From Achromobacter spanius (GTDB taxonomy: Bacteria > Pseudomonadota > Gammaproteobacteria > Burkholderiales > Burkholderiaceae_B), in the NCBI RefSeq assembly GCF_003994415.1, contig NZ_CP034689.1, forward strand, positions 4,898,001 through 4,962,000: 64,000 nucleotides of DNA, in the 5' to 3' direction. The notes under the pieces are model-generated. The model was not told the DNA's origin. It saw only the letters and a list, made by a program, of their open reading frames with translations, and did no database searches. The position numbers were made by a program, and so were the translations under genes. Shown piece after piece: positions 8,834-18,130 of the stretch (positions within the stretch are counted from its first letter, which is position 1; every line of letters starts with the position of its first letter).

Positions 8834-9379
8834 ATGCCCGACGCTCAACACCTGCAGGCCCTGCTTGTCCAGTGCGCGGAAAAACGCGAATCCGCACTGG
8901 CGGAGATCTATCGCCTTGCGTCCCCGCATCTGTTTGCACTGGCCAGACGTATGTTGAGAGACCAGGCCGCCGCGGAAGACGTGCTGCAAGAGTGTTTCGT
9001 ATCGATCTGGCGCCAGGCCGGCCAATACCAGGCCGAGCAGAGCCAACCCATGACGTGGATGACCCGCATCGTCCGGAACCGCTGCATCGACCGCCTGAGG
9101 CGGCCCGACGTCGTGGTGCCGGACCCGGACGACACGCTGACGCTGGCCATGGGCGACGACAGCCCCGGCCCGCTTGCCCGTTTGCAGGCCAGCCAGGACG
9201 GCCGTCGCCTGGCCGATTGCATGGGGCAGTTGGAAGGGCCGCAGCGGGTTGCCATCGCCATGGCGTTTTTTGATGATCTGGCGCACCCCGACATCGCCAC
9301 GCGCCTGGACACGCCGCTGGGAACGATCAAGAGCTGGATACGCCGTGGCTTGCAACGGCTGAAAAGGTGCCTGGAATGA
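8834..9379 (+). CDS. RNA polymerase ECF sigma factor (copy 1)
   Basis: This 181-residue protein has region 2 at about 25-95 (LARRMLRDQAAAEDVLQEC, then SIWRQA and MTRIVRNRCIDRLR) and region 4 at about 130-180 ending GTIKSWIRRGLQRLKRCLE. It would redirect RNA polymerase to stress promoters when released from its anti-sigma factor. AGGAACC precedes the ATG. Its stop overlaps the anti-sigma start (ATGA), the usual coupling for ECF pairs. A second pair of similar architecture lies at 19581-20884. Confidence 0.95.
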   Translation: MPDAQHLQALLVQCAEKRESALAEIYRLASPHLFALARRMLRDQAAAEDVLQECFVSIWRQAGQYQAEQSQPMTWMTRIVRNRCIDRLRRPDVVVPDPDDTLTLAMGDDSPGPLARLQASQDGRRLADCMGQLEGPQRVAIAMAFFDDLAHPDIATRLDTPLGTIKSWIRRGLQRLKRCLE

Positions 9380-10056
9380 ATTACCGCCACCCCGAACTGC
9401 AGGACCGCCTGGCCGCCGAGTACGTGCTGGGCGGCTTGCGCGCGGGTGCGCGGCAGCGTTTCATCACCCTGATGCGCGATGACGCCGGCTTGCGGCGCGC
9501 GGTCACGGAATGGGAAGACCGGCTGTTGCCGCTGGCGCTGGCCCTGCCCCCCGAAACGCCACCCGCGCATGTGTGGAAGGCAATCGCCGCGCGCATCGCG
9601 CCCGCCGCCCCGGCCGCGCGCGCGCCCGCGTCTTCGCGCGGCCTGTCCTGGTGGCGCGCGGTGTCCGCCGGCTTGGCGACGGCCGTAGTGGTGCTGGCGT
9701 TCCTGATGCTCAAGCCAGCCCCCACGCCTGTAGAGGTACGCACGGTTGCCGTGCTGTCCGGTGACAAGGCGCCCGGCGCCATGGTGGTGAATACGCTGCC
9801 GGACAACCGCCTGGCCGTGCAGCCCATGCAAGACCTGGTGGCGCTGGCCGATGGCCGCGCGCTGGAATTGTGGTCGATCACGCCCGGACAGGCGCCGCGC
9901 TCGCTCGGCTTGGTGCTGCCCGGCCAGACCACGGTGCTGGCCCCAAGCCTGCTGCCGCAGCAGGGCGACACCGTCGCCATTACTTTGGAACCGGCGGGCG
10001 GCGCCCCCGGCGGCATCCCCACCGGCCCGGTCGTCTTGAGCGGCAAGGTCATCTGA
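9376..10056 (+). CDS. Anti-sigma factor, RskA family (copy 1)
   Basis: This 226-residue protein has a cytoplasmic N-terminal part (LAAEYVLGGLRAGARQRF, then VTEWEDRLLPLA), one membrane helix at about 95-113 and a periplasmic RskA-type domain with LELWSITPG and SLGLVLPG. It should sequester the ECF sigma factor and release it on an envelope signal, by analogy with RskA. No zinc-binding HxxxCxxC is present. The start overlaps the sigma gene stop. The fasciclin gene 88 bases downstream is a likely target or operon member. Confidence 0.9.
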   Translation: MNYRHPELQDRLAAEYVLGGLRAGARQRFITLMRDDAGLRRAVTEWEDRLLPLALALPPETPPAHVWKAIAARIAPAAPAARAPASSRGLSWWRAVSAGLATAVVVLAFLMLKPAPTPVEVRTVAVLSGDKAPGAMVVNTLPDNRLAVQPMQDLVALADGRALELWSITPGQAPRSLGLVLPGQTTVLAPSLLPQQGDTVAITLEPAGGAPGGIPTGPVVLSGKVI

Positions 10057-10143
10057 TCAGGGTTTGTCCGTAGACCGAATCGCGCATCCAATCGCAGGCT
10101 GGCCCCGTATCTCCTCATGACGGCCACACAAAAGGAGATCGTC

Positions 10144-10692
10144 ATGAAATTGCTAGCCTCGATTGCCATCGCTTGCTCGGCCCTGACCCTGTCGCCCACT
10201 TTCGCGGCCGACGTCATGGTGGGCGGCCAGCCGATGATGCCCGCCAAGAACATCGTCGCCAACGCGGTGAATTCCGCGGACCACACCACGCTGGTGGCGG
10301 CGGTAAAGGCGGCGGGCCTGGTGGATACGCTGCAGGGCAAGGGCCCTTTCACGGTGTTCGCGCCGACCAACGCAGCCTTCGGCAAGTTGCCCGCGGGCAC
10401 GGTGGACACGCTGGTCAAGCCTGAAAACAAGGCCACGCTGACCAAGATCCTGACCTACCACGTAGTGCCCGGCAAGATGGATTTCGACGCGCTGGCCGCC
10501 CGGATCAAAAAGGGCGGCGGCAAGACTGAATTAACGACTGCAAGCGGCGGCAAGCTGTGGGTGATGATGAACGGCAAGCACAACCTGACCCTGAAGGACG
10601 AAAAGGGCGGCGTGTCCACCATCAGCACCTATGACGTCTATCAGTCCAATGGCGTGATCCACGTAATTGACACCGTGTTGATGCCAAACTGA
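10144..10692 (+). CDS. Fasciclin domain secreted protein
   Basis: This 182-residue protein has a signal peptide (about 1-21, ending TFAAD) and one FAS1 domain. The H1 motif GPFTVFAPTNAAF and H2-like LTYHVVPGKM are clear, and the C-terminal VYQSNGVIHVIDTVLMP is canonical. FAS1 proteins are adhesive or of unknown extracytoplasmic role in bacteria. An AAAGGAGATC site supports the ATG at 10144. Fasciclin genes beside ECF/RskA pairs recur in proteobacteria, so it is a probable regulon member. A terminator follows at 10732-10757. Confidence 0.93.
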   Translation: MKLLASIAIACSALTLSPTFAADVMVGGQPMMPAKNIVANAVNSADHTTLVAAVKAAGLVDTLQGKGPFTVFAPTNAAFGKLPAGTVDTLVKPENKATLTKILTYHVVPGKMDFDALAARIKKGGGKTELTTASGGKLWVMMNGKHNLTLKDEKGGVSTISTYDVYQSNGVIHVIDTVLMPN

Positions 10693-10731
10693 TGAGGTGA
10701 TTGACAGCCGGCCCTGCGGGGCCATCGTTCC

Positions 10732-10757
10732 AGCCCGGCCCGCGCGCCGGGCTTTTT
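10732..10757 (+). terminator. Rho-independent terminator after fasciclin gene
   Basis: AGCCCGG (10732-10738) pairs with CCGGGCT (10747-10753) across an eight-base loop, and a five-T run covers 10753-10757. It would end the sigma/anti-sigma/fasciclin unit. Confidence 0.75.
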
Positions 10758-10863
10758 GCGTTGGGCGTCTTTGTTTTTTTACCGCGCGCCCCGCTTCCGG
10801 TATCGTAGGCATCCGCTCCCCCCTGCCGCCCGCACATCCCTCTTTCAAGGACTGCCGACCACC

Positions 10864-11598
10864 ATGCCTGCACCCCTGAGCCGCCGTGTGTTTGCCTGCC
10901 TGCTCGGGCCGGCCCTAGCCTGCTTCATCGGCCTTGCCGTGCCGGCCGCCCATGCGCAACCCGCCGCGCAACTGGACCACGCGTACCAATCCGAACTGCG
11001 CGCGGAAAACGAAGCGCTGCAAGCCCGCATCAAACAACTGCCGCCCGCCATGCAAACGCTGAACACGCGGATCTCGGCTGCCTTGCGGGCGAACGATCCG
11101 CAGGAGGCGCAGCGCGTGGCCGAAGAGATGGCCCGCCAGGACCCTCGCAACGCCGACGTCAGGGTGTTTCTGGGGAAGCTGCAAGCGCAGCAAGGCAAGC
11201 TGCCCGCCGCCCAAGACCTGTTCGACGAGGCCATCAAGCTGAATCCGGACCATAAGTGGGCATACGTCAACAAGGCCGGCGCGCAGGCGCAGCGCGGGGA
11301 TTTTCCCAATGCCTTGGCCACGACGCAGGCGCTGACGAACCGCTTTCCGGACTGGAGCATCGGCTACAACCTGCAGGCGTCGCTATTGGATGCCATGGAC
11401 CGCCCGGATGATGCGCTGAAGGCTTATCAGCAGGCCGTGCGCGCCAAACCCGCCAGTGCGTTGATTCTGACCAATCAAGGCAACCTGCAACGCCGCATGG
11501 GGCGTATGGCCGATGCGCGCCTGTCCTATGAAGACGCGCTGCGGATTCAACCGGGCTATACGCTGGCCGAGTCGGCGCTGGCCGACCTGCGCAAGTAA
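10864..11598 (+). CDS. Exported tetratricopeptide repeat protein
   Basis: This 244-residue protein has a signal peptide (about 1-29, ending AHA before QPAAQ). A helical first half is followed by TPR units from about 100, seen as DVRVFLGKLQAQQGKLPAA, the ALKAYQQAVRAKPASA block and ARLSYEDALRIQPGYT. TPR arrays mediate protein contacts, here in the periplasm. The ATG at 10864 is chosen because the signal peptide begins there. The next gene follows after 11 bases, so the two may be co-transcribed. Confidence 0.82.
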   Translation: MPAPLSRRVFACLLGPALACFIGLAVPAAHAQPAAQLDHAYQSELRAENEALQARIKQLPPAMQTLNTRISAALRANDPQEAQRVAEEMARQDPRNADVRVFLGKLQAQQGKLPAAQDLFDEAIKLNPDHKWAYVNKAGAQAQRGDFPNALATTQALTNRFPDWSIGYNLQASLLDAMDRPDDALKAYQQAVRAKPASALILTNQGNLQRRMGRMADARLSYEDALRIQPGYTLAESALADLRK

Positions 11599-11609
11599 TC
11601 CGGGCAACC

Positions 11610-12386
11610 ATGATGAAACGCCGTGCGCTGTTCAAGAGCCTGGGTATAGGTGTGAGTTTGGGCTGGCTGACGATGGCGCCATTGCGCGCCCTGGCCGCCA
11701 CCGACCGCAAACCCATCATCCGGCAGGTATTCGCCCAGCCGCCCGACGCCATCCCCATCTCTTCCCAGCACGCGACGCTGATACGCTTGCTGCGGGTGCA
11801 ATGGATGCCGATCGAATCCGGCGCGCCGGGCATTGATTTCGAACAACCGCTGCTGGGAGGCCCCGACACACTGGCCATCGCGCGCCGCGCATTGAAGACG
11901 TCGGACGACGTGCTGGCCATCCGGCGCCTGGCCGAAGTGTGCCGCGTGCTGCCCGGCTTTGTGGCGTCCGTGGGCAAACTTGCTCCGGGTCATTACCCGC
12001 TGCCGACCGAGATGAAAGACGCCTTCGACTTCCCGCAAAGCGGCATGGACACACTAGGCGGGTTCACGCTGCGCGCCGAACACCTGGCCTTGTTGCGCGC
12101 CGCCGTCTGGCGTGAGGCAAACCCGCGGCAACTGGAAGCCGTACTGCGTGAAGGAGATCGATTCTGGCCCATGCCGATGATCGACGGCAAGCGGCCGTAT
12201 GGCGACGCCAGCTATTACCAGATCGACATGGCGCGCCTGCTGGGTGAGCCCTACCCCCTGGACGCCAGGGGCTACGCCATCACGGAGCCGGCCAAGGACG
12301 CGCGGCTGGAAAAGCTGCACTACGAAACCTTGGCCGCGCTGCAGGTCTTCCTGGGCCACGCCGTAGCGCGTAAAGCGAAACGGTGA
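11610..12386 (+). CDS. Hypothetical exported protein, Tat-type signal
   Basis: I do not recognise this 258-residue protein. The N-terminus MMKRRALFKSLGIG followed by a hydrophobic stretch and ALAA resembles a twin-arginine signal with cleavage near residue 30, which would imply export after folding. The mature part is mixed alpha/beta in character without cysteines beyond one and without a known motif. ATG codons at 11610 and 11613 are equivalent choices. It sits 11 bases behind the TPR gene, suggesting a shared envelope role. Confidence 0.7.
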   Translation: MMKRRALFKSLGIGVSLGWLTMAPLRALAATDRKPIIRQVFAQPPDAIPISSQHATLIRLLRVQWMPIESGAPGIDFEQPLLGGPDTLAIARRALKTSDDVLAIRRLAEVCRVLPGFVASVGKLAPGHYPLPTEMKDAFDFPQSGMDTLGGFTLRAEHLALLRAAVWREANPRQLEAVLREGDRFWPMPMIDGKRPYGDASYYQIDMARLLGEPYPLDARGYAITEPAKDARLEKLHYETLAALQVFLGHAVARKAKR

Positions 12387-12396
12387 CGCCGTCGCG

Positions 12397-13155
12397 TTAA
12401 ACGCGGCGAATGAAGCCGCGGATATCGTCCATGACCGGCACGGCGGCCAACAGGGTCAGCAGCAGCGCCAGCGGCCAGGTCGACCCGAAGCCGAAGTGGA
12501 AGAACGAATACGCCCCCGTCACGCCCCCAACAAAAAACAGCGACACCATCAGGCTCAGCACGATCAGCTTGCCTCGGTCGGCGAACACGGGCGGCTTGTG
12601 TTGCGTGTCGCTCTTGGCCACGTTCCAATAAAACAGCTTGCCCAGTTCAATGCCGATGTCGGTCACCATGCCGGTGACGTGCGTGGTGCGGATCTCGGAG
12701 CGTGACACCTTGGTGATCATCGCGTTCTGCAGGCCCATGATGTAGCACAGCAGCATCACGGTGCCGGGCACGTAGAACCAACGCAGCGTCTCCAGGTTGG
12801 CGCCCAAGAGGCCAAACACCAGCAGCAGCACGGCTTCCAGCAGCAGCGGCAAGGCATATTCGCTGGCCAGGTGGGAGCGCCGCCCGAAGTTGATCAGGAA
12901 CGCCGAGCTGGCGGCGCCCGCCAGAAACGACAGCAGCGCCGCCAAGCCTTGCAACACCACCACCAGGCCGCCCAGCGCCATGTGGTCGGCCATCATGGAA
13001 ACGATGCCCGACATGTGCGAGGTGTATTGCTGGACGGCCAGAAAGCCGCCCGCGTTGACCGCGCCGGCAGTAAAGGTCAGGAAATAGGCAAGATGCCTGT
13101 TGGCTTGTGGGCTACGGCTGACGGATGTCAGTCTGCGCAGATACGGAATGGCCAC
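12397..13155 (-). CDS. YoaK family (DUF1275) membrane protein
   Basis: This 252-residue protein has about six hydrophobic helices. AYFLTFTAGAVNAGGFLAV and YTSHMSGIV near the N-terminus are the family signature, followed by IMGLQNAMITKVS and TTHVTGMVTDIGIELG. The biochemical function of the family is unknown. Translation starts with GTG, with AAGGGA at a suitable distance upstream. It converges on the Tat-signal gene across ten bases. Confidence 0.9.
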   Translation of the reverse strand: MAIPYLRRLTSVSRSPQANRHLAYFLTFTAGAVNAGGFLAVQQYTSHMSGIVSMMADHMALGGLVVVLQGLAALLSFLAGAASSAFLINFGRRSHLASEYALPLLLEAVLLLVFGLLGANLETLRWFYVPGTVMLLCYIMGLQNAMITKVSRSEIRTTHVTGMVTDIGIELGKLFYWNVAKSDTQHKPPVFADRGKLIVLSLMVSLFFVGGVTGAYSFFHFGFGSTWPLALLLTLLAAVPVMDDIRGFIRRV

Positions 13156-13275
13156 GCTAGTCCCTTCAAAGCAAGAACGCGCTCACGCAAACGCGAAGCA
13201 CATTCTAGTCGGGGACGGCGCACGGTGGGCGCCAGCACAGCGGGCCTCGCCCTTCCAGGCAAGACACCCGCAAGG

Positions 13276-14505
13276 TCATAGCGAAAACTGCCGCAGGTTG
13301 GCAACGCGTTCGGCCAAGCCGTCCGCGCCGAGGTAATGGCCCAGCTCGCCCGCGCGCACCTTGCGCAGGTCCTCCTGGTAGCGGTTGGCCATGGCATCGC
13401 GCACCTCTGCAAACGCGGCGGCGATACCGTCACCGCAGGCGGCCGCGACGCGGCGCGCGGCCTCGGGCGATCCGCAGGCCACGCATCGGGCCACGCCCAG
13501 CGCATCGGCTTGAGCGCCTTGCGCCAACAGCCGCAGGACGAGTTCAACCGAGGGCTTGCGGTCAAAGCGATGAATGGCCGTTGGGCTGACCGCCGCGCCC
13601 GCTTGCAACAAGGCGTCGGCGGCGGCGTAAGCGTGCTGCATCAAGGCTACGTCCACCGGCGTGGCGCTACCGCGCAAGGGCTGGTCGAAACGCATGCCCT
13701 GCTCTGCCAATTGCCGCACCAGCGCCGCGTCATCCTTTCTGATGGCGTGTTGCAAAGCCAGGCCGGCCAAACGCGGCGACTGCATCAGCGTGCCGGCCGC
13801 CAGCGGGCCACGCCAGTCCACCAGCGCGCGCCGGTGGTACGCGACGAGCGCGTCCGCCAGCGCTTGCGGCATGCCATGGTCCGACACCCGTTCGTCCAGA
13901 TATTCCAGCACGCGCACGCCGGGGCTATCCAGGTCGTCTTGCGGGTCTGTCTCCAGGGACAGCGCGGCGAAGGCGGCGTGCAGATCCGGCGCAATCGTTG
14001 CAATGCCATCCTGTTGCAGGGCGTGTGTCCAGCCGGGCAGACCCTGCTTCCAGGCCACGATGCTGCCAGCGCGGGGGCCGGGCTCCGTCACCACATAGAT
14101 GCGGTCGCAGTATTCAAAACCGCCTATCGGCAGATAGCGCAGCGTGCCGTTCCAGGTCTCGCCGTCTTCGGCGGCGGCGGCTTCGGCGCACTCTTGTTCG
14201 TGTTCGATCCAGCCTTGCAGATCGCGATAGTGGTCGCTGCCGTCGTAGAACAGTTCGGACCAGCTCAGGGCCTCTTCATTGCCGTTCATCCGCGCGTGCA
14301 GGTCGTAGGCCAGCTCGCCGCCGGCGGTCAGGCGCCATAGGTCGCGCAAGGCTAGTGGCAAGGGGCCGGCGCAGGCGGATTCAATCTCCGCGATGCGCGC
14401 GTCGGACAAGGGCGGCTGCACCGCGATCAGCACGCGGTCGGCGAACAGCGCAATGCCGTGTTCGCGCAAGACGCGCACATCGTCGGGGGAAAACGGGTGG
14501 GTCAT
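13276..14505 (-). CDS. SMI1/KNR4-like plus ankyrin repeat protein
   Basis: This 409-residue protein has an N-terminal SMI1/KNR4-type fold (about 1-170): LSDARIAEIESACAGPLPLA and LRDLWRLTAGGEL are characteristic. A C-terminal ankyrin-like region (about 225-360) follows, with repeated hydrophobic helix pairs such as ALMQHAYAAADALLQAGA and ELVLRLLAQGAQADALG. SMI1 proteins are frequent immunity partners of contact-dependent or polymorphic toxins. No toxin gene is seen beside it, so immunity is only a possibility. The domain assignment is by eye. Confidence 0.75.
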   Translation of the reverse strand: MTHPFSPDDVRVLREHGIALFADRVLIAVQPPLSDARIAEIESACAGPLPLALRDLWRLTAGGELAYDLHARMNGNEEALSWSELFYDGSDHYRDLQGWIEHEQECAEAAAAEDGETWNGTLRYLPIGGFEYCDRIYVVTEPGPRAGSIVAWKQGLPGWTHALQQDGIATIAPDLHAAFAALSLETDPQDDLDSPGVRVLEYLDERVSDHGMPQALADALVAYHRRALVDWRGPLAAGTLMQSPRLAGLALQHAIRKDDAALVRQLAEQGMRFDQPLRGSATPVDVALMQHAYAAADALLQAGAAVSPTAIHRFDRKPSVELVLRLLAQGAQADALGVARCVACGSPEAARRVAAACGDGIAAAFAEVRDAMANRYQEDLRKVRAGELGHYLGADGLAERVANLRQFSL

Positions 14506-14578
14506 CTGGCGTCTTCATTCGTTAAAGCTGCCAGGATTCTACTAGCTGGTCACCCGTCCAACCCCACCCCCGTCGGGC

Positions 14579-15625
14579 TTACACCGCGCCCGACTCAAGC
14601 AACTGCTGGCGGCGGAATTCGCCTTGGCGCACGTGCATCCAGCCGGGATACTCGGGCGGCAGCGCGCTGACCTTGTCCAGCGCGGCCAGCTCGTCTTGTG
14701 TCAGCTTGATGGCGGTGGCGGCCAGGTTGTCGTCCAACTGATCCACCCGCTTGGCGCCGATGATGACGCTGGTGACCACTTGCTGATGCAGCAGCCACGC
14801 CAGCGCCACTTGCGCCACCGACACCCCGCGCGCGTCGGCCACCGACTTGAGCGCGTCGATGCTGTCGTAGGCGCGGTCGCGGTCCACGGGCGGGAAGTCG
14901 AAGGCGGCGCGGCGGCTGCCGGCTTCAACCGAGCCATCACGGCTGTACTTGCCGCTGAGCAGGCCACCGGCCAGCGGGCTCCACACCATCAGCCCGACGC
15001 CTTCGCTTTGCAGCATGGGCACGAGTTCGCGTTCCAGGTCGCGGCCCGCGATCGTGTAGTAGGCCTGTAGCGATTCAAAGCGCGCCAGCCCCAGGCGTTC
15101 GGCAATGCCCAGCGCCTTCATGATTTGCCAGGCCGCCCAGTTGGACACCCCCACGTAACGCACGTGGCCGTGTTGCACCAGGGTATCCAGCGCGCGCACG
15201 GTTTCCTCAATAGGCGTGGCGGGGTCGAAGCCGTGGATCTGATAGAGGTCGATGTGGTCCAACTGCAAGCGCGCCAGGCTCTTCTTCACGCCATCCAGGA
15301 TGTGCACGCGCGAATTGCCGCGCGCATTCACGCCCGCGCCGGTCTGGCCGAACACCTTCGTGGCGATCACCACGTCGTCGCGCGCCACCTTCAAATCGCG
15401 CAGGGCCTGGCCCGTGATGACTTCGGAGCGGCCTTCCGAATAAACATCCGCCGTGTCGATGAAGTTGACGCCCGCGTCCAACGCGCGGCCGACCAGCCGG
15501 TTGGCGTCTTCCTGTTGCAGGTTGCCGATCTTGCTCCACAGTTCGCCCTCGCCGCCAAAGGTCATGGTGCCCAGGCAGAGTTCCGAAACGAATAGGCCGG
15601 TGCTGCCGAATTTTTTGTATCGCAT
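14579..15625 (-). CDS. Aldo/keto reductase
   Basis: This 348-residue AKR has catalytic Asp and Tyr in DTADVYSEGRS, Lys in VIATKVFG and a basic position in DLYQIHGFD. The C-terminal NADP-binding part reads SVIIGAKRVDQLDDNL. It reduces aldehydes or ketones with NADPH; the exact substrate is unknown. It is divergent from an AraC regulator, a pairing seen for AKRs that clear reactive aldehydes, and a perfect 12-bp inverted repeat lies between them. Confidence 0.93.
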   Translation of the reverse strand: MRYKKFGSTGLFVSELCLGTMTFGGEGELWSKIGNLQQEDANRLVGRALDAGVNFIDTADVYSEGRSEVITGQALRDLKVARDDVVIATKVFGQTGAGVNARGNSRVHILDGVKKSLARLQLDHIDLYQIHGFDPATPIEETVRALDTLVQHGHVRYVGVSNWAAWQIMKALGIAERLGLARFESLQAYYTIAGRDLERELVPMLQSEGVGLMVWSPLAGGLLSGKYSRDGSVEAGSRRAAFDFPPVDRDRAYDSIDALKSVADARGVSVAQVALAWLLHQQVVTSVIIGAKRVDQLDDNLAATAIKLTQDELAALDKVSALPPEYPGWMHVRQGEFRRQQLLESGAV

Positions 15626-15944
15626 GGTTGAGCTCCTGTCAGCGGCGTCGCGGGTCCGTGCGCCCCGGAATGGAACGCCGGACGCCAGCTTGCCGGGGGT
15701 GCAAACAGTATGCGTCGACCAACGGCCGCATGCACTGCTTGATCCTGCCCTTTTTTTGCCTGATTCTCTGGCACGCCTCTTGGAGAATCAGGCATGCGCC
15801 CGATCCTCCAAACTTTCTGCCCATTTCTCCACACCGAAAACAGTGCCTGTTCATCACGGCAGGACCGCGCATACACTGAGGCTCGCCCTATCCTCTGCGG
15901 CGCCGCCGGCTTGCCTCGCGGACGGCGCGCGTTCCGGAGCCCCC
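15626..15944. promoter_or_regulatory. Divergent AKR/AraC control region
   Basis: No gene is supported in this 319-base gap. Its outstanding element is a perfect 12-bp inverted repeat, TGCCTGATTCTC (15757-15768) and GAGAATCAGGCA (15783-15794), separated by 14 bases. The geometry suits a dimeric activator such as the divergent AraC protein. Confidence 0.6.
15757..15794. promoter_or_regulatory. 12-bp perfect inverted repeat, candidate AraC operator
   Basis: The two arms are identical over 12 bases with a 14-base spacer, and a seven-T tract ends inside the first arm. It sits about midway between the two divergent starts. Confidence 0.6.
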
Positions 15945-16919
15945 ATGCCTTCCATGCCTATTACTACCGACCCACCCGAGGGTTCCGTCACTACCGCCCC
16001 CTTGGACATCGCCTACGAACCGGCCCGCCGAGAGCTGCTTTGCACGCTGGACCGGATGACGGGCGATCTGGAAGGGTCGCTGGACACGCCCATCGAAGGC
16101 CTCTACCTGCACCGGCTGTCACAGCCCACCGGCGCCAAGCCGGGGTTGCAGAAAGCCGCGCTGGCGGTGATTGCCCAGGGTTCCAAGCGCCTGCTGATCG
16201 GCGATGAGAGTTTCGAGTACGACCCCTTCCATTACCTGATCTCCTCGGTGGACCTGCCTGTCGTGGCCAAGGTGTCGGTGGCCAGCCCGACGCTGCCCTA
16301 CCTGGGCCTGCGGCTGGATCTGAACCCGGAAGAAATCGCCGAGCTGATCAGCGACGAAAACCTGCCTCCGCTGGTGCCCGCGGAAGCGTCTCGCGCGCTG
16401 TGCGTGAATCCGCTGGGCGGCTCGTTGCTGGACGTGGTGCTGCGCTTGCTGCGCCTCTTGGACAGCCCGCGCGACATCCCCATCCTGGCGCCCATGGTCA
16501 AGCGCGAACTGCTGTACCGGCTGCTGATGAACGGCCAAGGGGTGGTGCTGCGCCAGACCGTGCTGCAAGACAGCCAGTTGAACCGCGTGGCCAAGGCCAT
16601 CCGCATCCTGCGCGACAACTACGCCCAGCCGCTGCGCGTGGAGGAAATCGCCCGCGACGTACACATGAGCGTGTCCTCCTTGCACCACCATTTCAAGCAG
16701 GCCACCGCCATGAGCCCGCTGCAATACCAGAAGCACCTGCGCTTGCAGGAAGCGCGCCGTTTGATGCTGAGCGATGACGCGGGCGTGGCGCTGGCCGCGC
16801 ATGCCGTGGGCTACGAGAGTTCGTCGCAGTTCAGCCGTGAATACAGCCGCCTGTTCGGCACCCCGCCGCTGCGCGACAAGCAGCGTTGGAAAGAGGAATC
16901 GCTGGGCGCGGCGGCCTGA
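15945..16919 (+). CDS. AraC family transcriptional regulator
   Basis: This 324-residue regulator has an AraC_N-type ligand domain (about 30-190, with KPGLQKAALAVIAQGSKR and YLISSVDLPVVAKV) and a C-terminal double helix-turn-helix (about 216-310, with VEEIARDVHMSVSSLHHHFK and YESSSQFSREYSRLFG). It probably activates the divergent aldo/keto reductase through the inverted repeat at 15757-15794. ATG codons at 15945 and 15954 are both possible; the first is chosen. Confidence 0.92.
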   Translation: MPSMPITTDPPEGSVTTAPLDIAYEPARRELLCTLDRMTGDLEGSLDTPIEGLYLHRLSQPTGAKPGLQKAALAVIAQGSKRLLIGDESFEYDPFHYLISSVDLPVVAKVSVASPTLPYLGLRLDLNPEEIAELISDENLPPLVPAEASRALCVNPLGGSLLDVVLRLLRLLDSPRDIPILAPMVKRELLYRLLMNGQGVVLRQTVLQDSQLNRVAKAIRILRDNYAQPLRVEEIARDVHMSVSSLHHHFKQATAMSPLQYQKHLRLQEARRLMLSDDAGVALAAHAVGYESSSQFSREYSRLFGTPPLRDKQRWKEESLGAAA

Positions 16920-17023
16920 CCGGGTTTTCCGCGCGGGTCCGTTCCGCTTCCGTCTTCTGGCAACCACCGGCGCCGTTATATGCTCGCCGCTACGTTCAGA
17001 AATCGAGAAACGCGGAAACGATC

Positions 17024-18013
17024 ATGCATGACTTGAATGATCTCTATTATTTTGTCCAGGTGGTCAAGAACGGCGGTTTCGCGCCCGCCGGCCGCGCGCT
17101 GGACATCCCCAAATCCCGCCTGAGCCGCCGCATCGCCTTGCTTGAGGAGCGGCTGGGCGTGCGCCTGATCCAGCGTTCCACCCGCAGCTTTGCCGTGACC
17201 GAACTGGGCCAGGAATATTTCGACCAGTGCCTGTCGATGCTGGCCGGGGCCGAAGCGGCGCAGAACGTCATCGACCGCACGCACGCCGAGCCGCAAGGCA
17301 CCATCCGCATGAGCGCGCCACCCGCGCTGATCTACTACTTTCTGGGCGATGTGGTGGCGCGCTTCATGGAACGCTGCCCCAAGGTACACGTCTACCTGAA
17401 GAGCTTTTCGCGGTCGGTCGACGTGCTGCGCGAAGGGTTTGACCTGGCGGTGCGCGTGCGCTTCGGCCCCATGGAAAGCAGCGACCTGGTCATGAAACAC
17501 CTGGGTATGAGCTGCCAGAGCCTGGTTGCCAGCCCCGCGCTGGCGCGCTCGATACCCCCAAACGCCGATGTCGCCCAGTTCGCGCAATTACCCACCTTGG
17601 CGCTGGGCACCGAGCAGCGGGAATGCCAGTGGCGGCTGGACGGGCCCGACGGCGCCCGCCTGAGCGTCCCCTTCACGCCGCGCCTGGTCACCGACGACAT
17701 GCTGGCGCTCAAGCAAGCCACCCTGCGCGGCGTGGGCGTGGCCGCCTTGCCCCTGATGATGATCCGCGACGAACTGGACGCCGGCACATTGGTGCCGGTG
17801 GGTGCACCCTGGGTGCCCGAACCCGGCGCCGTCCATGCCGTCTTTCCGTCGCGGCGCGGCCTGCTGCCGGCGGTACGGGAGTTACTGGATTTCATGGCGG
17901 CGGAGTATGGTGAAACTGCCCGGCGTGAATGCGATACGCAGCAGCGCCACGGCATTACTAGCCCAAAATCCCTTACTCCCCTCATCGCACCCCGCTTATC
18001 GTCCGATAAATAG
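17024..18013 (+). CDS. LysR family transcriptional regulator
   Basis: This 329-residue LTTR has an N-terminal winged helix (MHDLNDLYYFVQVVKNGGF, then IPKSRLSRRIALLEERLGVRL) and a substrate domain from about 90. The C-terminal tail beyond about residue 300 is longer than usual and polar, so the reading may run past the conserved part. It precedes the isochorismatase-like gene in the same direction, 117 bases apart, and is the obvious candidate to regulate it. Confidence 0.92.
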   Translation: MHDLNDLYYFVQVVKNGGFAPAGRALDIPKSRLSRRIALLEERLGVRLIQRSTRSFAVTELGQEYFDQCLSMLAGAEAAQNVIDRTHAEPQGTIRMSAPPALIYYFLGDVVARFMERCPKVHVYLKSFSRSVDVLREGFDLAVRVRFGPMESSDLVMKHLGMSCQSLVASPALARSIPPNADVAQFAQLPTLALGTEQRECQWRLDGPDGARLSVPFTPRLVTDDMLALKQATLRGVGVAALPLMMIRDELDAGTLVPVGAPWVPEPGAVHAVFPSRRGLLPAVRELLDFMAAEYGETARRECDTQQRHGITSPKSLTPLIAPRLSSDK

Positions 18014-18130
18014 AACGCTGAAGCGCAATTTGGCCGACTACCGGGGTTATAGGCTGGTATTTAGAATTCTGTTCATGCACTCAACGCGCAACACCGCGCA
18101 CCACCTTGAAGACATAACGGAGCAAAAACC

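Noticed and set aside
15769..15785. TGGCACG-N4-TTGGA resembling a sigma-54 promoter inside the AKR/AraC gap
   Set aside because: The -12 element has GG instead of the essential GC, no enhancer-binding protein is adjacent, and the sequence is the spacer and edge of an inverted repeat better explained as an AraC site.
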